This document shows positions 49,246 through 58,773 of a stretch of 64,000 bases of DNA, one piece after another (within the stretch, counting starts at the first letter, position 1; each line of letters begins with the position of its first letter). This DNA comes from Salmonella bongori NCTC 12419 (GTDB taxonomy: Bacteria; Pseudomonadota; Gammaproteobacteria; Enterobacterales; Enterobacteriaceae): NCBI RefSeq assembly GCF_000252995.1, contig NC_015761.1:434001-498000 (forward strand), written 5' to 3'. Made by a program: the position numbers and the translations under genes. The notes under the pieces were generated by a model. That model was given only the letters and a program-made list of their open reading frames with translations, was not told the DNA's origin and made no database searches.

Positions 49246-49902
49246 ATGGCACGAAAAACCAAACAACAAGCGCTGGAGACACGACAACACATCCTGGATG
49301 TGGCCCTGCGTTTGTTCTCGCAGCAAGGCGTATCGGCGACCTCACTGGCGGAGATTGCGAACGCAGCTGGCGTGACGCGCGGCGCAATCTATTGGCATTT
49401 CAAAAATAAGTCGGATTTATTCAGTGAGATCTGGGAGCTATCAGAATCCAATATTGGTGAGCTTGAGATTGAGTATCAGGCAAAATTCCCCGACGATCCA
49501 CTATCTGTATTAAGAGAAATTTTAGTTCATCTTCTTGAAGCTACCGTCACAGAAGAACGCCGCCGCTTATTGATGGAGATTATATTCCATAAATGTGAGT
49601 TTGTCGGAGAAATGGTTGTGGTTCAACAGGCGCAACGTAGCCTTTGTCTGGAAAGTTACGATCGGATAGAGCAAACATTGACGCAGTGTATTGATGCTAA
49701 CATGCTGCCTGAAAATCTGCTGACCCGTCGCGCGGCGATACTGATGCGCAGCTTCATTTCAGGTATTATGGAAAATTGGTTATTTGCTCCGCAATCATTT
49801 GATTTAAAAAAAGAAGCCCGCGCCTACGTTACCATCCTGCTGGAGATGTATCAGTTGTGTCCGACGCTGCATGCGCCAACCGCCAGTGAGGCCCCTTCAT
49901 AA
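49246..49902 (+). CDS. acrR: TetR-family repressor AcrR
   Basis: Local repressor of acrAB and of itself; binding of drugs or bile releases it. 218 residues; E. coli has 215. N-terminal HTH about 10-55 ([28 protein letters not shown] by position 31-58), then the ligand-binding helices. The last ten residues ([11 protein letters not shown]) differ from both E. coli and, as I remember it, LT2, where the end is also variable. A terminator follows at 49904-49925. Confidence 0.96.
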   Translation: MARKTKQQALETRQHILDVALRLFSQQGVSATSLAEIANAAGVTRGAIYWHFKNKSDLFSEIWELSESNIGELEIEYQAKFPDDPLSVLREILVHLLEATVTEERRRLLMEIIFHKCEFVGEMVVVQQAQRSLCLESYDRIEQTLTQCIDANMLPENLLTRRAAILMRSFISGIMENWLFAPQSFDLKKEARAYVTILLEMYQLCPTLHAPTASEAPS

Positions 49903-49903
49903 T

Positions 49904-49931
49904 TGTCCAGGAAAACTCCTGGACATTTTCT
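49904..49931 (+). terminator. Terminator after acrR
   Basis: TGTCCAGGA (49904-49912) pairs with TCCTGGACA (49917-49925), followed by TTTTCT. Confidence 0.88.
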
Positions 49932-50018
49932 ATCTCGCTATTCTGTTTGTTACAGCCGTGATATTCTTGCGGCTCAACTATTTCCGGCCCGCTTGCCGGT
50001 TCAAATACCTTCATTGTC

Positions 50019-53000
50019 ATGACTATGTTGCAGCTTTATAAACGTTCACAGCATTTTGTTTTTATTACCATTAGCTTCCTTATTATCCTGCTGTCCTGTC
50101 AGTCTCTGGCGTTTGCCCGGGGGCAAACGAATGGTGACTTGCCGTCAAAAGCGGATATACAAGCTCAGTTGGATACGCTGAATAAACAAAAAGATCTCTC
50201 CGCCCAGGATAAGCTGGTCCAGCAAGATCTTACCGATACGCTCGCCACTCTGGAAAAGATTGAACGGATAAAAGAGGAGACCGTACAGCTGCGACAGAAG
50301 GTGGCGCAGGCGCCGGAAAAAATGCGCCAGGCGACGGAAGCGTTAAATGCGTTGGGGGATGTTGACAATGACGATGAAACGCGAAAAACGCTGAGTACGC
50401 TCTCATTACGTCAGCTTGAGCTGCGTGTTGCGCAGGTGCTGGACGATTTGCAAAATTCGCAAAACGATCTGGCGGCCTACAATAGTCAGTTGGTTTCGCT
50501 GCAGACCCAGCCTGAGCGCGTGCAAAATGCGATGTATGCCGCTTCGCAACAAATTCAGCAAATCCGCAATCGTCTGGATGGCAATAATGTAGGCGAAGCC
50601 GCGCTACGCCCCAGCCAGCAGGTGTTATTACAGGCGCAGCAGGCGTTACTTAATGCGCAGATTGACCAGCAACGTAAGAGCCTCGAAGGAAATACTGTTT
50701 TGCAGGACACCTTGCAAAAACAGCGAGATTACGTGACGGCTAACAGTAATCGCCTTGAACATCAGCTTCAACTTTTACAGGAAGCGGTCAACAGCAAACG
50801 ACTCACGTTAACGGAAAAAACCGCCCAGGAAGCCATCTCGCCCGATGAAACTGCGCGTATCCAGGCTAACCCGCTGGTAAAGCAGGAGTTGGATCTTAAC
50901 CATCAGCTTAGCCAACGCCTGATTGCCGCGACCGAAAACGGCAATATGCTGATGCAGCAAAATATCAAAGTGAAAAACTGGCTCGATCGCGCGTTGCAGT
51001 CGGAAAGAAACATCAAAGAGCAGATTGCTGTACTAAAAGGCAGCCTGCTGTTATCGCGTATTCTTTACCAACAGCAACAAACGTTACCTTCCGCCGATGA
51101 ACTCGAAGACATGACCAACCGCATAGCGGATCTGCGTCTGGAACAGTTTGAAATTAACCAGCAGCGCGATGCCTTATTCCAGAGCGACGCCTTTGTCGAC
51201 AAACTGGAGGAGGGGCATACCAACGAGGTGAATGATGACGTTCACGATGCCTTGCTGCAGGTTGTGGAGATGCGCCGTGAGCTGCTGGATCAACTGAATA
51301 AACAGCTGGGTAATCAGTTGATGATGGCGATTAACCTGCAAATTAACCAGCAGCAGTTAATGAGTGTCTCGAAAAACCTGAAAGCTATTCTGACGCAACA
51401 GATTTTTTGGGTGAACAGTAATCGACCTATGGACTGGGCCTGGCTTAAAGCGTTTCCTCAAACGTTAAAAGAGCAGTTCAGCACGATGAAAATTACGGTG
51501 AACTGGCAAAAAGCCTGGCCTGCGGTATTTATTGCTTTTTTAGCGGGGCTGCCGCTGTTGCTCATTGCTGGTTTAATTCGCTGGCGTTTGAAATGGCTAA
51601 AAGCGTACCAACAGAAACTGGCCGCCGCGGTGGGATCGTTGCGTAACGATAGTCAGCTCAACACCCCGAAAGCGATCCTGATCGACCTGATCCGCGCGTT
51701 GCCGGTGTGCCTGATTATCCTTGCGATTGGCCTGATCCTGCTGACCATGCAGTTAAATATCAGCGATCTCCTGTGGGATTTTAGTAAGAAACTCGCGCTG
51801 TTCTGGCTGGTATTTGGGGTGTGCTGGAAGGTACTGGAAAAAGAGGGCGTGGCGATACGCCATTTTGGTATGCCAGCGCAGTTGACCAGTCACTGGCGTC
51901 GCCAGATTGTCCGCATTAGCCTGGCGTTGTTACCGCTGCACTTTTGGTCTGTGGTGGCGGAGCTGTCGCCGCTGAATCTGATGGATGATGTGCTGGGGCA
52001 GGCGGTTATTTTCCTCAACTTGCTGGTGATAACGTTACTGGTGTGGCCGCTGTGTCGGGAAAGTTGGCGTGATAAAGAGTCGCACGGCATTCGACTGGTG
52101 ACCGTGACGATTCTTTCTATCATCCCGGTGGCGTTAATGGTGCTCACGGCGACCGGCTATTTCTATACCACCCTGCGCCTGGCTGGTCGCTGGATTGAAA
52201 CTGTCTATCTGGTCATTATCTGGAACCTGCTTTACCAAACGGTGCTGCGCGGATTAAGCGTAGCGGCGCGCAGGATTGCCTGGCGCCGCGCGCTGGCTCG
52301 TCGTCAGAACCTGGTAAAAGAGGGAGCGGAAGGCGCGGAACCACAGGAAGAGCCAACTATCGCGCTGGAGCAAATTAACCAGCAAACATTACGTATCACT
52401 ATGCTGCTAATGATTGCCCTGTTCGGCGTGATGTTTTGGGCGATTTGGTCCGATCTGATCACCGTATTTAGCTATCTTGATAGCATCACGTTGTGGCACT
52501 ACAACGGCTCTGAAGCTGGTGCTGCGGTGGTGAAAAGCGTGACGATGGGGAGCTTGCTATTCGCCATTATTGCCGCGATGGTGGCCTGGGCGCTTATCCG
52601 CAACTTACCCGGTCTGCTGGAAGTATTAGTGCTTTCACGCCTGAATATGCGTCAGGGCGCCTCGTATGCGATCACCACGATCCTTAACTACATTATTATC
52701 GCCGTTGGCGCGATGACGGTGTTTGGGTCGCTCGGCGTCTCATGGGATAAATTGCAGTGGCTGGCGGCGGCGCTGTCGGTTGGTCTGGGTTTTGGTTTGC
52801 AGGAGATTTTCGGTAACTTCGTTTCAGGCTTGATCATTCTCTTCGAACGTCCGGTGCGTATTGGCGATACGGTGACGATTGGCACTTACTCCGGCACGGT
52901 CAGCAAGATTCGTATTCGCGCCACTACCATTACCGATTTCGATCGTAAAGAGGTGATCATTCCGAATAAAGCGTTCGTGACGGAGCGGCTGATTAACTGG

Positions 53001-53381
53001 TCGCTGTCCGATACCACGACACGTCTGGTTATTCGGCTAGGGGTCGCTTATGGCTCGGATCTGGAGAAAGTGAAAAAAGTCCTGCTACAGGCAGCAATGG
53101 AACATCCTAAGGTGATGCATGATCCGGAACCTGCCGTATTCTTTACCACCTTTGGCGCCAGCACTCTCGATCATGAGCTACGTCTGTATGTGCGTGAATT
53201 ACGCGATCGTAGCCACACGGTGGATGAACTAAACCGCGCCATCGATCGCCTGTGCCGCGAAAATGATATCAATATTGCTTTTAACCAGCTTGAGGTGCAT
53301 CTGCACAATGAGAAGGGCGATGACGTGACCGAAGTAAAGCGCGATCTTAACGGCGATGAGCTGGCGCCAACGGTAAGCTAA
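50019..53381 (+). CDS. mscK: Potassium-dependent mechanosensitive channel MscK
   Basis: Large MscS-family channel gating on membrane tension and external K+, 1120 residues as in E. coli (kefA, aefA). A signal peptide (about 1-34) is followed by a long periplasmic coiled-coil region (about 35-480) rich in Gln, then eleven or so helices. The MscS pore helix and C-terminal domain start near 860 (LQWLAAALSVGLGFGLQEIFGNFVSGLIILFE by position). Own transcription unit; followed by a GC-rich hairpin. Confidence 0.96.
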   Translation: MTMLQLYKRSQHFVFITISFLIILLSCQSLAFARGQTNGDLPSKADIQAQLDTLNKQKDLSAQDKLVQQDLTDTLATLEKIERIKEETVQLRQKVAQAPEKMRQATEALNALGDVDNDDETRKTLSTLSLRQLELRVAQVLDDLQNSQNDLAAYNSQLVSLQTQPERVQNAMYAASQQIQQIRNRLDGNNVGEAALRPSQQVLLQAQQALLNAQIDQQRKSLEGNTVLQDTLQKQRDYVTANSNRLEHQLQLLQEAVNSKRLTLTEKTAQEAISPDETARIQANPLVKQELDLNHQLSQRLIAATENGNMLMQQNIKVKNWLDRALQSERNIKEQIAVLKGSLLLSRILYQQQQTLPSADELEDMTNRIADLRLEQFEINQQRDALFQSDAFVDKLEEGHTNEVNDDVHDALLQVVEMRRELLDQLNKQLGNQLMMAINLQINQQQLMSVSKNLKAILTQQIFWVNSNRPMDWAWLKAFPQTLKEQFSTMKITVNWQKAWPAVFIAFLAGLPLLLIAGLIRWRLKWLKAYQQKLAAAVGSLRNDSQLNTPKAILIDLIRALPVCLIILAIGLILLTMQLNISDLLWDFSKKLALFWLVFGVCWKVLEKEGVAIRHFGMPAQLTSHWRRQIVRISLALLPLHFWSVVAELSPLNLMDDVLGQAVIFLNLLVITLLVWPLCRESWRDKESHGIRLVTVTILSIIPVALMVLTATGYFYTTLRLAGRWIETVYLVIIWNLLYQTVLRGLSVAARRIAWRRALARRQNLVKEGAEGAEPQEEPTIALEQINQQTLRITMLLMIALFGVMFWAIWSDLITVFSYLDSITLWHYNGSEAGAAVVKSVTMGSLLFAIIAAMVAWALIRNLPGLLEVLVLSRLNMRQGASYAITTILNYIIIAVGAMTVFGSLGVSWDKLQWLAAALSVGLGFGLQEIFGNFVSGLIILFERPVRIGDTVTIGTYSGTVSKIRIRATTITDFDRKEVIIPNKAFVTERLINWSLSDTTTRLVIRLGVAYGSDLEKVKKVLLQAAMEHPKVMHDPEPAVFFTTFGASTLDHELRLYVRELRDRSHTVDELNRAIDRLCRENDINIAFNQLEVHLHNEKGDDVTEVKRDLNGDELAPTVS

Positions 53382-53386
53382 AAGGG

Positions 53387-53419
53387 GGCGCCGCGCGCCT
53401 TATTATTGCGCGCGGCGCC
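53387..53419. terminator. GC-rich hairpin after mscK
   Basis: GGCGCCGCGCGC (53387-53398) and GCGCGCGGCGCC (53408-53419) form a perfect 12-bp stem around a 9-base loop. No T-run follows. It borders the end of the rpn relic. Confidence 0.6.
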
Positions 53420-53420
53420 G

Positions 53421-53711
53421 CTAATGCGAAAGCGTGGAAAGCGTTTCCAGCGTAATGCCAGTGACGCTGGCGATAAGCCTGGCTTCCGGGCCGCTGGCAA
53501 GTATTTTGCGGGCAATAGCACGCGCGTCGGCCTGATGACCTTGCGCTAATCCTTGCTCAAGGCCTTTTTGCAAAACGCCCTGACTCCAGCTTCAGCGAAT
53601 CCAGAGCGCAGATAGTAAGAAAGGCTTCTGGCGGGAATCGCGGGCGACCTCTTTTTGCATCAGCATCTGTCGGAATACCGCATTGTGCGGCGTGGTGGGT
53701 AAACGTTCCAT
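53421..53711 (-). pseudogene. Relic of an Rpn-family (YhgA-like) recombination-promoting nuclease
   Basis: Pieces of an Rpn/PD-(D/E)XK transposase-like protein survive in three frames. From ATG 53711: MERLPTTPHNAVFRQMLMQK then EVARD, the family start (TPHDAVFK...ARD). A second frame carries FLTICALDSLKLESG (family LCDLSTLKLESGSF). The C-terminal frame reads QKGLEQGLAQGHQADARAIA and ends ITLETLSTLSH at 53421, the usual Rpn tail. The roughly 200-residue nuclease core is gone and at least two frame changes occur, so the element is dead. It sits between mscK and rsmS. Rpn genes occur in many copies in enteric genomes and turn over quickly. Confidence 0.8.
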
Positions 53712-53780
53712 GACCCGTCCCTTGTTGCCTGACTGTAGCGACCACTTTGTCAGCGGCAACAAGGATAAACCAGTGAATAA

Positions 53781-53948
53781 TTATTCCGTTTGCGAGCCGT
53801 CTTCCGCACTTTTTAATTTGTTTTCATAATCACGCATCACAATTTCCAGCGCGCGTAGCACCGTTCGCGCCGGTAAGCGGTTCTCTTCAAGCAGAACAAT
53901 TAAATCTACGGCCAGTTTGACTTCATCCGGGGCGTTTTCAAGCGACAT
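53781..53948 (-). CDS. rsmS: Pleiotropic regulatory protein RsmS (YbaM)
   Basis: Small conserved enteric protein of 55 residues ([20 protein letters not shown] then [17 protein letters not shown]), too short for most ORF scans. Named RsmS from a pleiotropic regulatory role in Serratia; its mechanism is not established. ATG at 53948 follows AACCAGGAGAAAGT. The C-terminus (SAEDGSQTE) diverges from E. coli. It follows priC by 12 bp and is probably co-transcribed. Confidence 0.92.
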   Translation of the reverse strand: MSLENAPDEVKLAVDLIVLLEENRLPARTVLRALEIVMRDYENKLKSAEDGSQTE

Positions 53949-53960
53949 ACTTTCTCCTGG

Positions 53961-54488
53961 TTAACGGGTTAAACGCGCCAGTACGTTTTCTATCTTCTCC
54001 AGCGCATGGCGACAGCGCGCCAGTCGCCCTTCATAGATCTCGACTTCCTTCTGGAGCGCCTGTTGTTCGACATGATGGGTCGCCTGTACCAGACGCGCTT
54101 TTCGCTCCTGCGTCATCGCCAGCAGTCGACGCTCAAACTCCTGATGCTGTATTCGTCTACGCTGCCAGCGGCCAAGCCCTGGCGCAGCGCTGTCCCACTG
54201 GCGCAGCGGCCAGGCGGCGGTTTCACGCGATATTGCTTCCAGTTGCGAAGCCAGATGTTCCGACAGCCAGGCAATTTGCGGTAGCTGTTTATGCTTTACC
54301 GCCTGACCCAGGGCAGCAAGATTGGCTTGTGCCTCTTCCAGATATCCCTGCAACAGAGTACTGCGGGTACGAAAAAGATGCCTATCAAAGCGTGCGCTAA
54401 GCGTCGCGTGTTGCGCCAGCGGCGCGCACCGTTGACGTAGCCGCGCCAGCTTCTCTTCCAGCGCCTGTAACAGCATAGCGGTTTTCAA
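53961..54488 (-). CDS. priC: Primosomal replication protein N'' (PriC)
   Basis: Restarts stalled replication forks by remodelling SSB and loading DnaB-DnaC. 175 residues, helical, Arg- and Gln-rich (KLARLRQRCAPLAQHATLSA), equal to the E. coli length. First gene of priC-rsmS; divergent from ybaN across 68 bp. Confidence 0.94.
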   Translation of the reverse strand: MKTAMLLQALEEKLARLRQRCAPLAQHATLSARFDRHLFRTRSTLLQGYLEEAQANLAALGQAVKHKQLPQIAWLSEHLASQLEAISRETAAWPLRQWDSAAPGLGRWQRRRIQHQEFERRLLAMTQERKARLVQATHHVEQQALQKEVEIYEGRLARCRHALEKIENVLARLTR

Positions 54489-54556
54489 TTCAACACCCCG
54501 ATGAAAATAAGGCAGGCTGTGCTACAGTAGCCTTCTGTTTGATAACGATTCGCATT

Positions 54557-54934
54557 ATGCAACGTACTATTTTAATCATTATTGGCTGGCTGGCGGTAGT
54601 ATTGGGTACGGTAGGCGTGGTTTTACCTGTGTTGCCGACGACTCCGTTTATTTTACTGGCTGCCTGGTGCTTCGCCCGCTCGTCGCCGCGCTTCCATGCC
54701 TGGTTATTGTACCGCTCATGGTTTGGTGGTTATCTACGCTACTGGCAGCAGCATCGGGCCATGCCGCCGGGGGCGAAACCACGAGCGATCGCGCTGATAT
54801 TGGTGACCTTCGGTATTTCGCTGTGGCTGGTGAATCTCATGTGGGTGCGGGCGCTGCTGTTGGTTATTCTGACCTGCTTGCTCATTTTTATGTGGCGGAT
54901 ACCGGTGGTTGATGAAAAGCAACAAAAGCGCTGA
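54557..54934 (+). CDS. ybaN: DUF454 inner-membrane protein YbaN
   Basis: Membrane protein of DUF454, unknown function; 125 residues as in E. coli. Three helices: about 3-25 ([20 protein letters not shown]), 26-44 and 80-112. The conserved [28 protein letters not shown] signature is at about 24-51. ATG at 54557 (MQRTILIII); the frame starts six codons earlier but without ribosome-binding site. Confidence 0.92.
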   Translation: MQRTILIIIGWLAVVLGTVGVVLPVLPTTPFILLAAWCFARSSPRFHAWLLYRSWFGGYLRYWQQHRAMPPGAKPRAIALILVTFGISLWLVNLMWVRALLLVILTCLLIFMWRIPVVDEKQQKR

Positions 54935-55086
54935 AGCACACGAATCGCTGTTGCAATTGTTGTTCGCAGCCAGTAAATTCGACCGTTTTCGAGCACAGGC
55001 GCAGGCGGTCAAAGTGTAACCGAGAGTTACCCCTGACCAAAGCGTATTGCGCCGTGAGTAACACCGTACTTAGCAGGCATACATCC

Positions 55087-55638
55087 ATGACCGCGACTGC
55101 ACAGCAGCTTGAGTTTCTTAAAAACAGCATCAAAAGCATTCAGGACTACCCGAAACCGGGCATTCTTTTCCGTGATGTCACCAGCTTACTGGAAGACCCA
55201 AAAGCGTACGCGCTCAGTATTGAACTGTTGGTTGAGCGTTATAAAAAGGCGGGTATCACCAAAGTCGTCGGCACCGAAGCGCGTGGCTTTCTGTTTGGCG
55301 CGCCGGTCGCACTTGGACTGGGCGTTGGTTTTGTTCCGGTACGCAAACCGCGTAAATTACCGCGTGAAACCATTGCCGAGACCTATGAGCTTGAGTATGG
55401 CACCGACCAGCTGGAAATCCATGTTGACGCTATCAAACCCGGTGATAAAGTGCTGGTCGTTGACGATCTGCTGGCGACCGGCGGCACCATTGAAGCGACC
55501 GTGAAGCTGATTCGTCGTCTGGGCGGGGAAGTCACCGATGCGGCGTTCATTATCAATTTGTTCGATCTTGGTGGTGAGCAGCGTCTGGAAAAACAGGGTA
55601 TTACCTGTTATAGCCTGGTCCCCTTCCCGGGGCACTGA
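55087..55638 (+). CDS. apt: Adenine phosphoribosyltransferase
   Basis: Salvages adenine with PRPP to AMP. 183 residues, cytoplasmic. The PRPP-binding loop is [17 protein letters not shown] near 124-140; the substrate loop [11 protein letters not shown] is near 28. ATG at 55087 ([16 protein letters not shown]) matches the E. coli start; the frame is open 11 codons upstream. An 11-bp hairpin (55673-55703) follows before dnaX. Confidence 0.97.
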   Translation: MTATAQQLEFLKNSIKSIQDYPKPGILFRDVTSLLEDPKAYALSIELLVERYKKAGITKVVGTEARGFLFGAPVALGLGVGFVPVRKPRKLPRETIAETYELEYGTDQLEIHVDAIKPGDKVLVVDDLLATGGTIEATVKLIRRLGGEVTDAAFIINLFDLGGEQRLEKQGITCYSLVPFPGH

Positions 55639-55672
55639 TTCAGGTTATCTGCGTCTGATATTTTAGCCACAG

Positions 55673-55703
55673 ACACAACCTCGCTGTATTGACGAGGTTG
55701 TGT
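55673..55703 (+). terminator. Hairpin between apt and dnaX
   Basis: ACACAACCTCG (55673-55683) pairs perfectly with CGAGGTTGTGT (55693-55703). A short T-poor tail (TAGCATT) makes it an uncertain terminator. Confidence 0.55.
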
Positions 55704-55752
55704 TAGCATTACCCTCCTATGAATCCACCTTCCAGCGTTTCAGAGCCTGCCA

Positions 55753-57684
55753 ATGAGTTATCAGGTCTTAGCCCGAAAATGGCGCCCACAAACCTTTGCT
55801 GACGTCGTCGGCCAGGAACATGTGCTGACCGCACTGGCGAACGGCTTGTCGTTAGGGCGTATTCATCACGCGTATCTTTTTTCCGGCACGCGCGGCGTCG
55901 GGAAAACGTCTATCGCCCGACTGCTGGCGAAGGGATTGAACTGCGAAACGGGCATCACCGCCACACCCTGCGGCGTCTGCGATAACTGCCGCGAAATCGA
56001 GCAGGGACGCTTTGTCGATCTGATTGAGATTGACGCCGCCTCGCGCACGAAAGTGGAAGATACCCGCGATCTGCTGGATAACGTCCAGTACGCGCCTGCG
56101 CGCGGGCGTTTTAAGGTCTATTTGATCGACGAAGTACATATGTTGTCGCGCCACAGTTTTAACGCGCTGCTTAAAACGCTTGAAGAGCCGCCCGCGCACG
56201 TGAAGTTTTTACTGGCAACCACCGATCCGCAGAAGCTACCGGTGACCATTTTGTCTCGCTGCCTGCAATTTCATCTCAAGGCGCTGGACGTTGAACAGAT
56301 TCGCCATCAGCTTGAGCATATTCTTGATGAAGAACATATCGTTCACGAACCTCGCGCGTTGCAACTGTTATCACGGGCGGCTGACGGCAGTTTGCGCGAT
56401 GCGCTAAGTTTGACTGACCAGGCTATCGCCAGCGGCGACGGACAGGTCTCAACACAAGCAGTAAGCGCGATGCTCGGCACACTGGACGACGACCAGGCGC
56501 TGTCATTAGTGGAAGCGGTAGTTGACGCCGATGGCGAACGTGTTATGGCGCTTGTCAATGAGGCGGCGGCGCGCGGTATCGAATGGGAAGCGCTACTCGT
56601 CGAAATGCTTGGCCTGCTGCACCGTATTGCGATGGTACAACTTTCGCCTGCTGCGTTAGGCAGCGATATGGCGGCCATTGAACAACGAATGCGCGAGCTT
56701 GCCCGGACGGTGTCTCCAGGCGACATCCAGCTTTATTACCAGACGTTGCTGATTGGCCGTAAAGAATTGCCCTGGGCGCCAGATAGGCGTATGGGCGTTG
56801 AAATGACATTACTGCGTGCGCTGGCGTTTCACCCGCGTATGCCGTTACCGGAACCGGAAGTCCCCAGACAATCTTTTGCGCCTGTTGCGCCAACGGCGGT
56901 GATGACGCCGATGCAGGTGCCGCAGCAGCCCGTGGCTCAACAGCCGCCGGCGGCGCCCGTTGGATTGTCGGAGAGCACCAGCCAGGTACTGGCGGCGCGT
57001 AATCAGTTGCAGCGCGCGCAGGGAGCAACCAAAGCAAAAAAGAGTGAACCGGCAGCCGCATTCCGCGCGCGGCCGGTGAATAACGCTGCGCTGGAGCGGC
57101 TGGCCTCCGTATCGGAACGCGTACAGGCACGTCCTGCACCGAGCGCGCTGGAAAAGGCGCCAGCGAAGAAAGAGGCGTATCGCTGGAAGGCGACAACCCC
57201 AGTGGTGCAGACCAAAGACGTTGTTGCGACGCCAAAAGCGCTAAAAAAAGCGCTGGAGCATGAAAAAACGCCGGAGCTGGCGGCAAAATTAGCGGCCGAA
57301 GCGATTGAGCGCGATCCGTGGGCGGCGCAGGTAAGCCAGTTGTCTCTGCCTAAGCTGGTGGAGCAGGTGGCGTTAAATGCGTGGAAAGAAGAGAACGGCA
57401 ATGTCGTCTGTCTGCACCTACGCTCAACTCAGCGGCATTTGAATTCCAGTGGCGCGCAGCAGAAGCTGGCGCAGGCGCTGAGCGAATTAACCGGTTCACC
57501 GGTTGAACTGACTATCGTTGAAGATGATAATCCGGCGGTGCGTACGCCGCTGGAATGGCGTCAGGCTATTTACGAAGAGAAGCTTGCGCAGGCGCGCGAG
57601 TCGATTATCGCGGATAATAACATTCAGGCGTTGCGTCGGTTTTTCGACGCCGAACTGGATGAAGAGAGTATCCGCCCCATTTGA
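55753..57684 (+). CDS. dnaX: DNA polymerase III tau and gamma subunits
   Basis: Clamp-loader ATPase. Full frame gives tau, 643 residues; programmed -1 frameshifting gives gamma. Walker A GTRGVGKTS near 45, the zinc module CGVCDNC near 76-82, Walker B YLIDEVHML near 122, and an Arg-rich C-terminal part binding DnaB and alpha. The linker about 365-500 is Pro/Gln/Ala-rich as in E. coli. Upstream of ybaB-recR in the enteric order. Confidence 0.98.
   Translation: MSYQVLARKWRPQTFADVVGQEHVLTALANGLSLGRIHHAYLFSGTRGVGKTSIARLLAKGLNCETGITATPCGVCDNCREIEQGRFVDLIEIDAASRTKVEDTRDLLDNVQYAPARGRFKVYLIDEVHMLSRHSFNALLKTLEEPPAHVKFLLATTDPQKLPVTILSRCLQFHLKALDVEQIRHQLEHILDEEHIVHEPRALQLLSRAADGSLRDALSLTDQAIASGDGQVSTQAVSAMLGTLDDDQALSLVEAVVDADGERVMALVNEAAARGIEWEALLVEMLGLLHRIAMVQLSPAALGSDMAAIEQRMRELARTVSPGDIQLYYQTLLIGRKELPWAPDRRMGVEMTLLRALAFHPRMPLPEPEVPRQSFAPVAPTAVMTPMQVPQQPVAQQPPAAPVGLSESTSQVLAARNQLQRAQGATKAKKSEPAAAFRARPVNNAALERLASVSERVQARPAPSALEKAPAKKEAYRWKATTPVVQTKDVVATPKALKKALEHEKTPELAAKLAAEAIERDPWAAQVSQLSLPKLVEQVALNAWKEENGNVVCLHLRSTQRHLNSSGAQQKLAQALSELTGSPVELTIVEDDNPAVRTPLEWRQAIYEEKLAQARESIIADNNIQALRRFFDAELDEESIRPI
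57020..57047 (+). promoter_or_regulatory. Programmed -1 frameshift signal in dnaX
   Basis: The slippery heptamer A-AAA-AAG lies at 57036-57042, in the correct phase (codons 429-430), with an internal Shine-Dalgarno-like AGGGAG at 57020-57025. Slippage yields a GAG codon and then TGA at 57045-57047, giving the 431-residue gamma subunit. A GC-rich stem (CCGGCAGCCGC region) follows, as in E. coli. Confidence 0.93.
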
Positions 57685-57690
57685 TCGTAA

Positions 57691-58058
<368 letters not shown>

Positions 58059-58059
<1 letters not shown>

Positions 58060-58664
58060 TGCAAACCAGCCCGCTGTTAACTCAGCTTATGGAGGCGTTG
58101 CGCTGTTTGCCGGGCGTTGGCCCTAAGTCGGCACAGCGGATGGCGTTCACCCTGTTGCAGCGCGATCGCAGTGGCGGTATGCGTCTGGCGCAGGCTCTGA
58201 CCCGGGCGATGTCGGAAATTGGCCACTGCGCCGATTGCCGGACGTTTACTGAGCAGGATATCTGTCATATCTGTTCGAACCCGCGGCGCCAGGAAAACGG
58301 CCAGATTTGCGTGGTGGAGAGTCCGGCGGACATCTACGCTATTGAGCAGACCGGGCAATTTTCCGGGCGGTATTTTGTGCTGATGGGCCATCTGTCACCG
58401 CTGGACGGCATCGGGCCGGATGATATCGGTCTCGATCGCCTTGAACAGCGACTGGCGTCAGAAAAAATCAGCGAACTGATCCTCGCGACCAACCCAACGG
58501 TCGAAGGGGAAGCTACCGCGAACTATATTGCCGAGCTGTGTGCGCAATATGGCGTCGAGGCCAGCCGCATCGCCCACGGTGTGCCGGTTGGCGGCGAGCT
58601 GGAGATGGTTGATGGCACCACGCTGTCCCACTCTTTGGCAGGGCGCCATAAGATTGTTTTATGA
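58059..58664 (+). CDS. recR: Recombination protein RecR
   Basis: Part of the RecFOR complex that loads RecA at gaps. 201 residues. Helix-hairpin-helix [13 protein letters not shown] near 20, four-cysteine zinc finger ([16 protein letters not shown] near 57-72), and Toprim domain from about 80 ([16 protein letters not shown]). A 7-bp GC stem follows at 58670-58693, adjoining the htpG promoter. Confidence 0.97.
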
Positions 58665-58693
58665 ACAAACGGAGGCCGCATTTGCAGCCTCCG

Positions 58694-58722
58694 CTTGAAA
58701 TCACACACGCTTGTCCCCATTT
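58694..58722 (+). promoter_or_regulatory. Sigma-32 promoter of htpG
   Basis: CTTGAAA (58694-58700) and CCCCATTT (58715-58722) with 14 bases between are an exact match to the heat-shock consensus. It lies about 50 bp before the start codon. Confidence 0.92.
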
Positions 58723-58773
58723 CACCCTCAACGTATTTTTACCCTTAAAATGGTATTGTTGAGGTCTATCCAC

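Noticed and set aside
53557..53745. 62-codon frame as an independent gene
   Set aside because: Only its central part (LDSLKLESG) resembles a protein family; the rest is another frame of the rpn relic.
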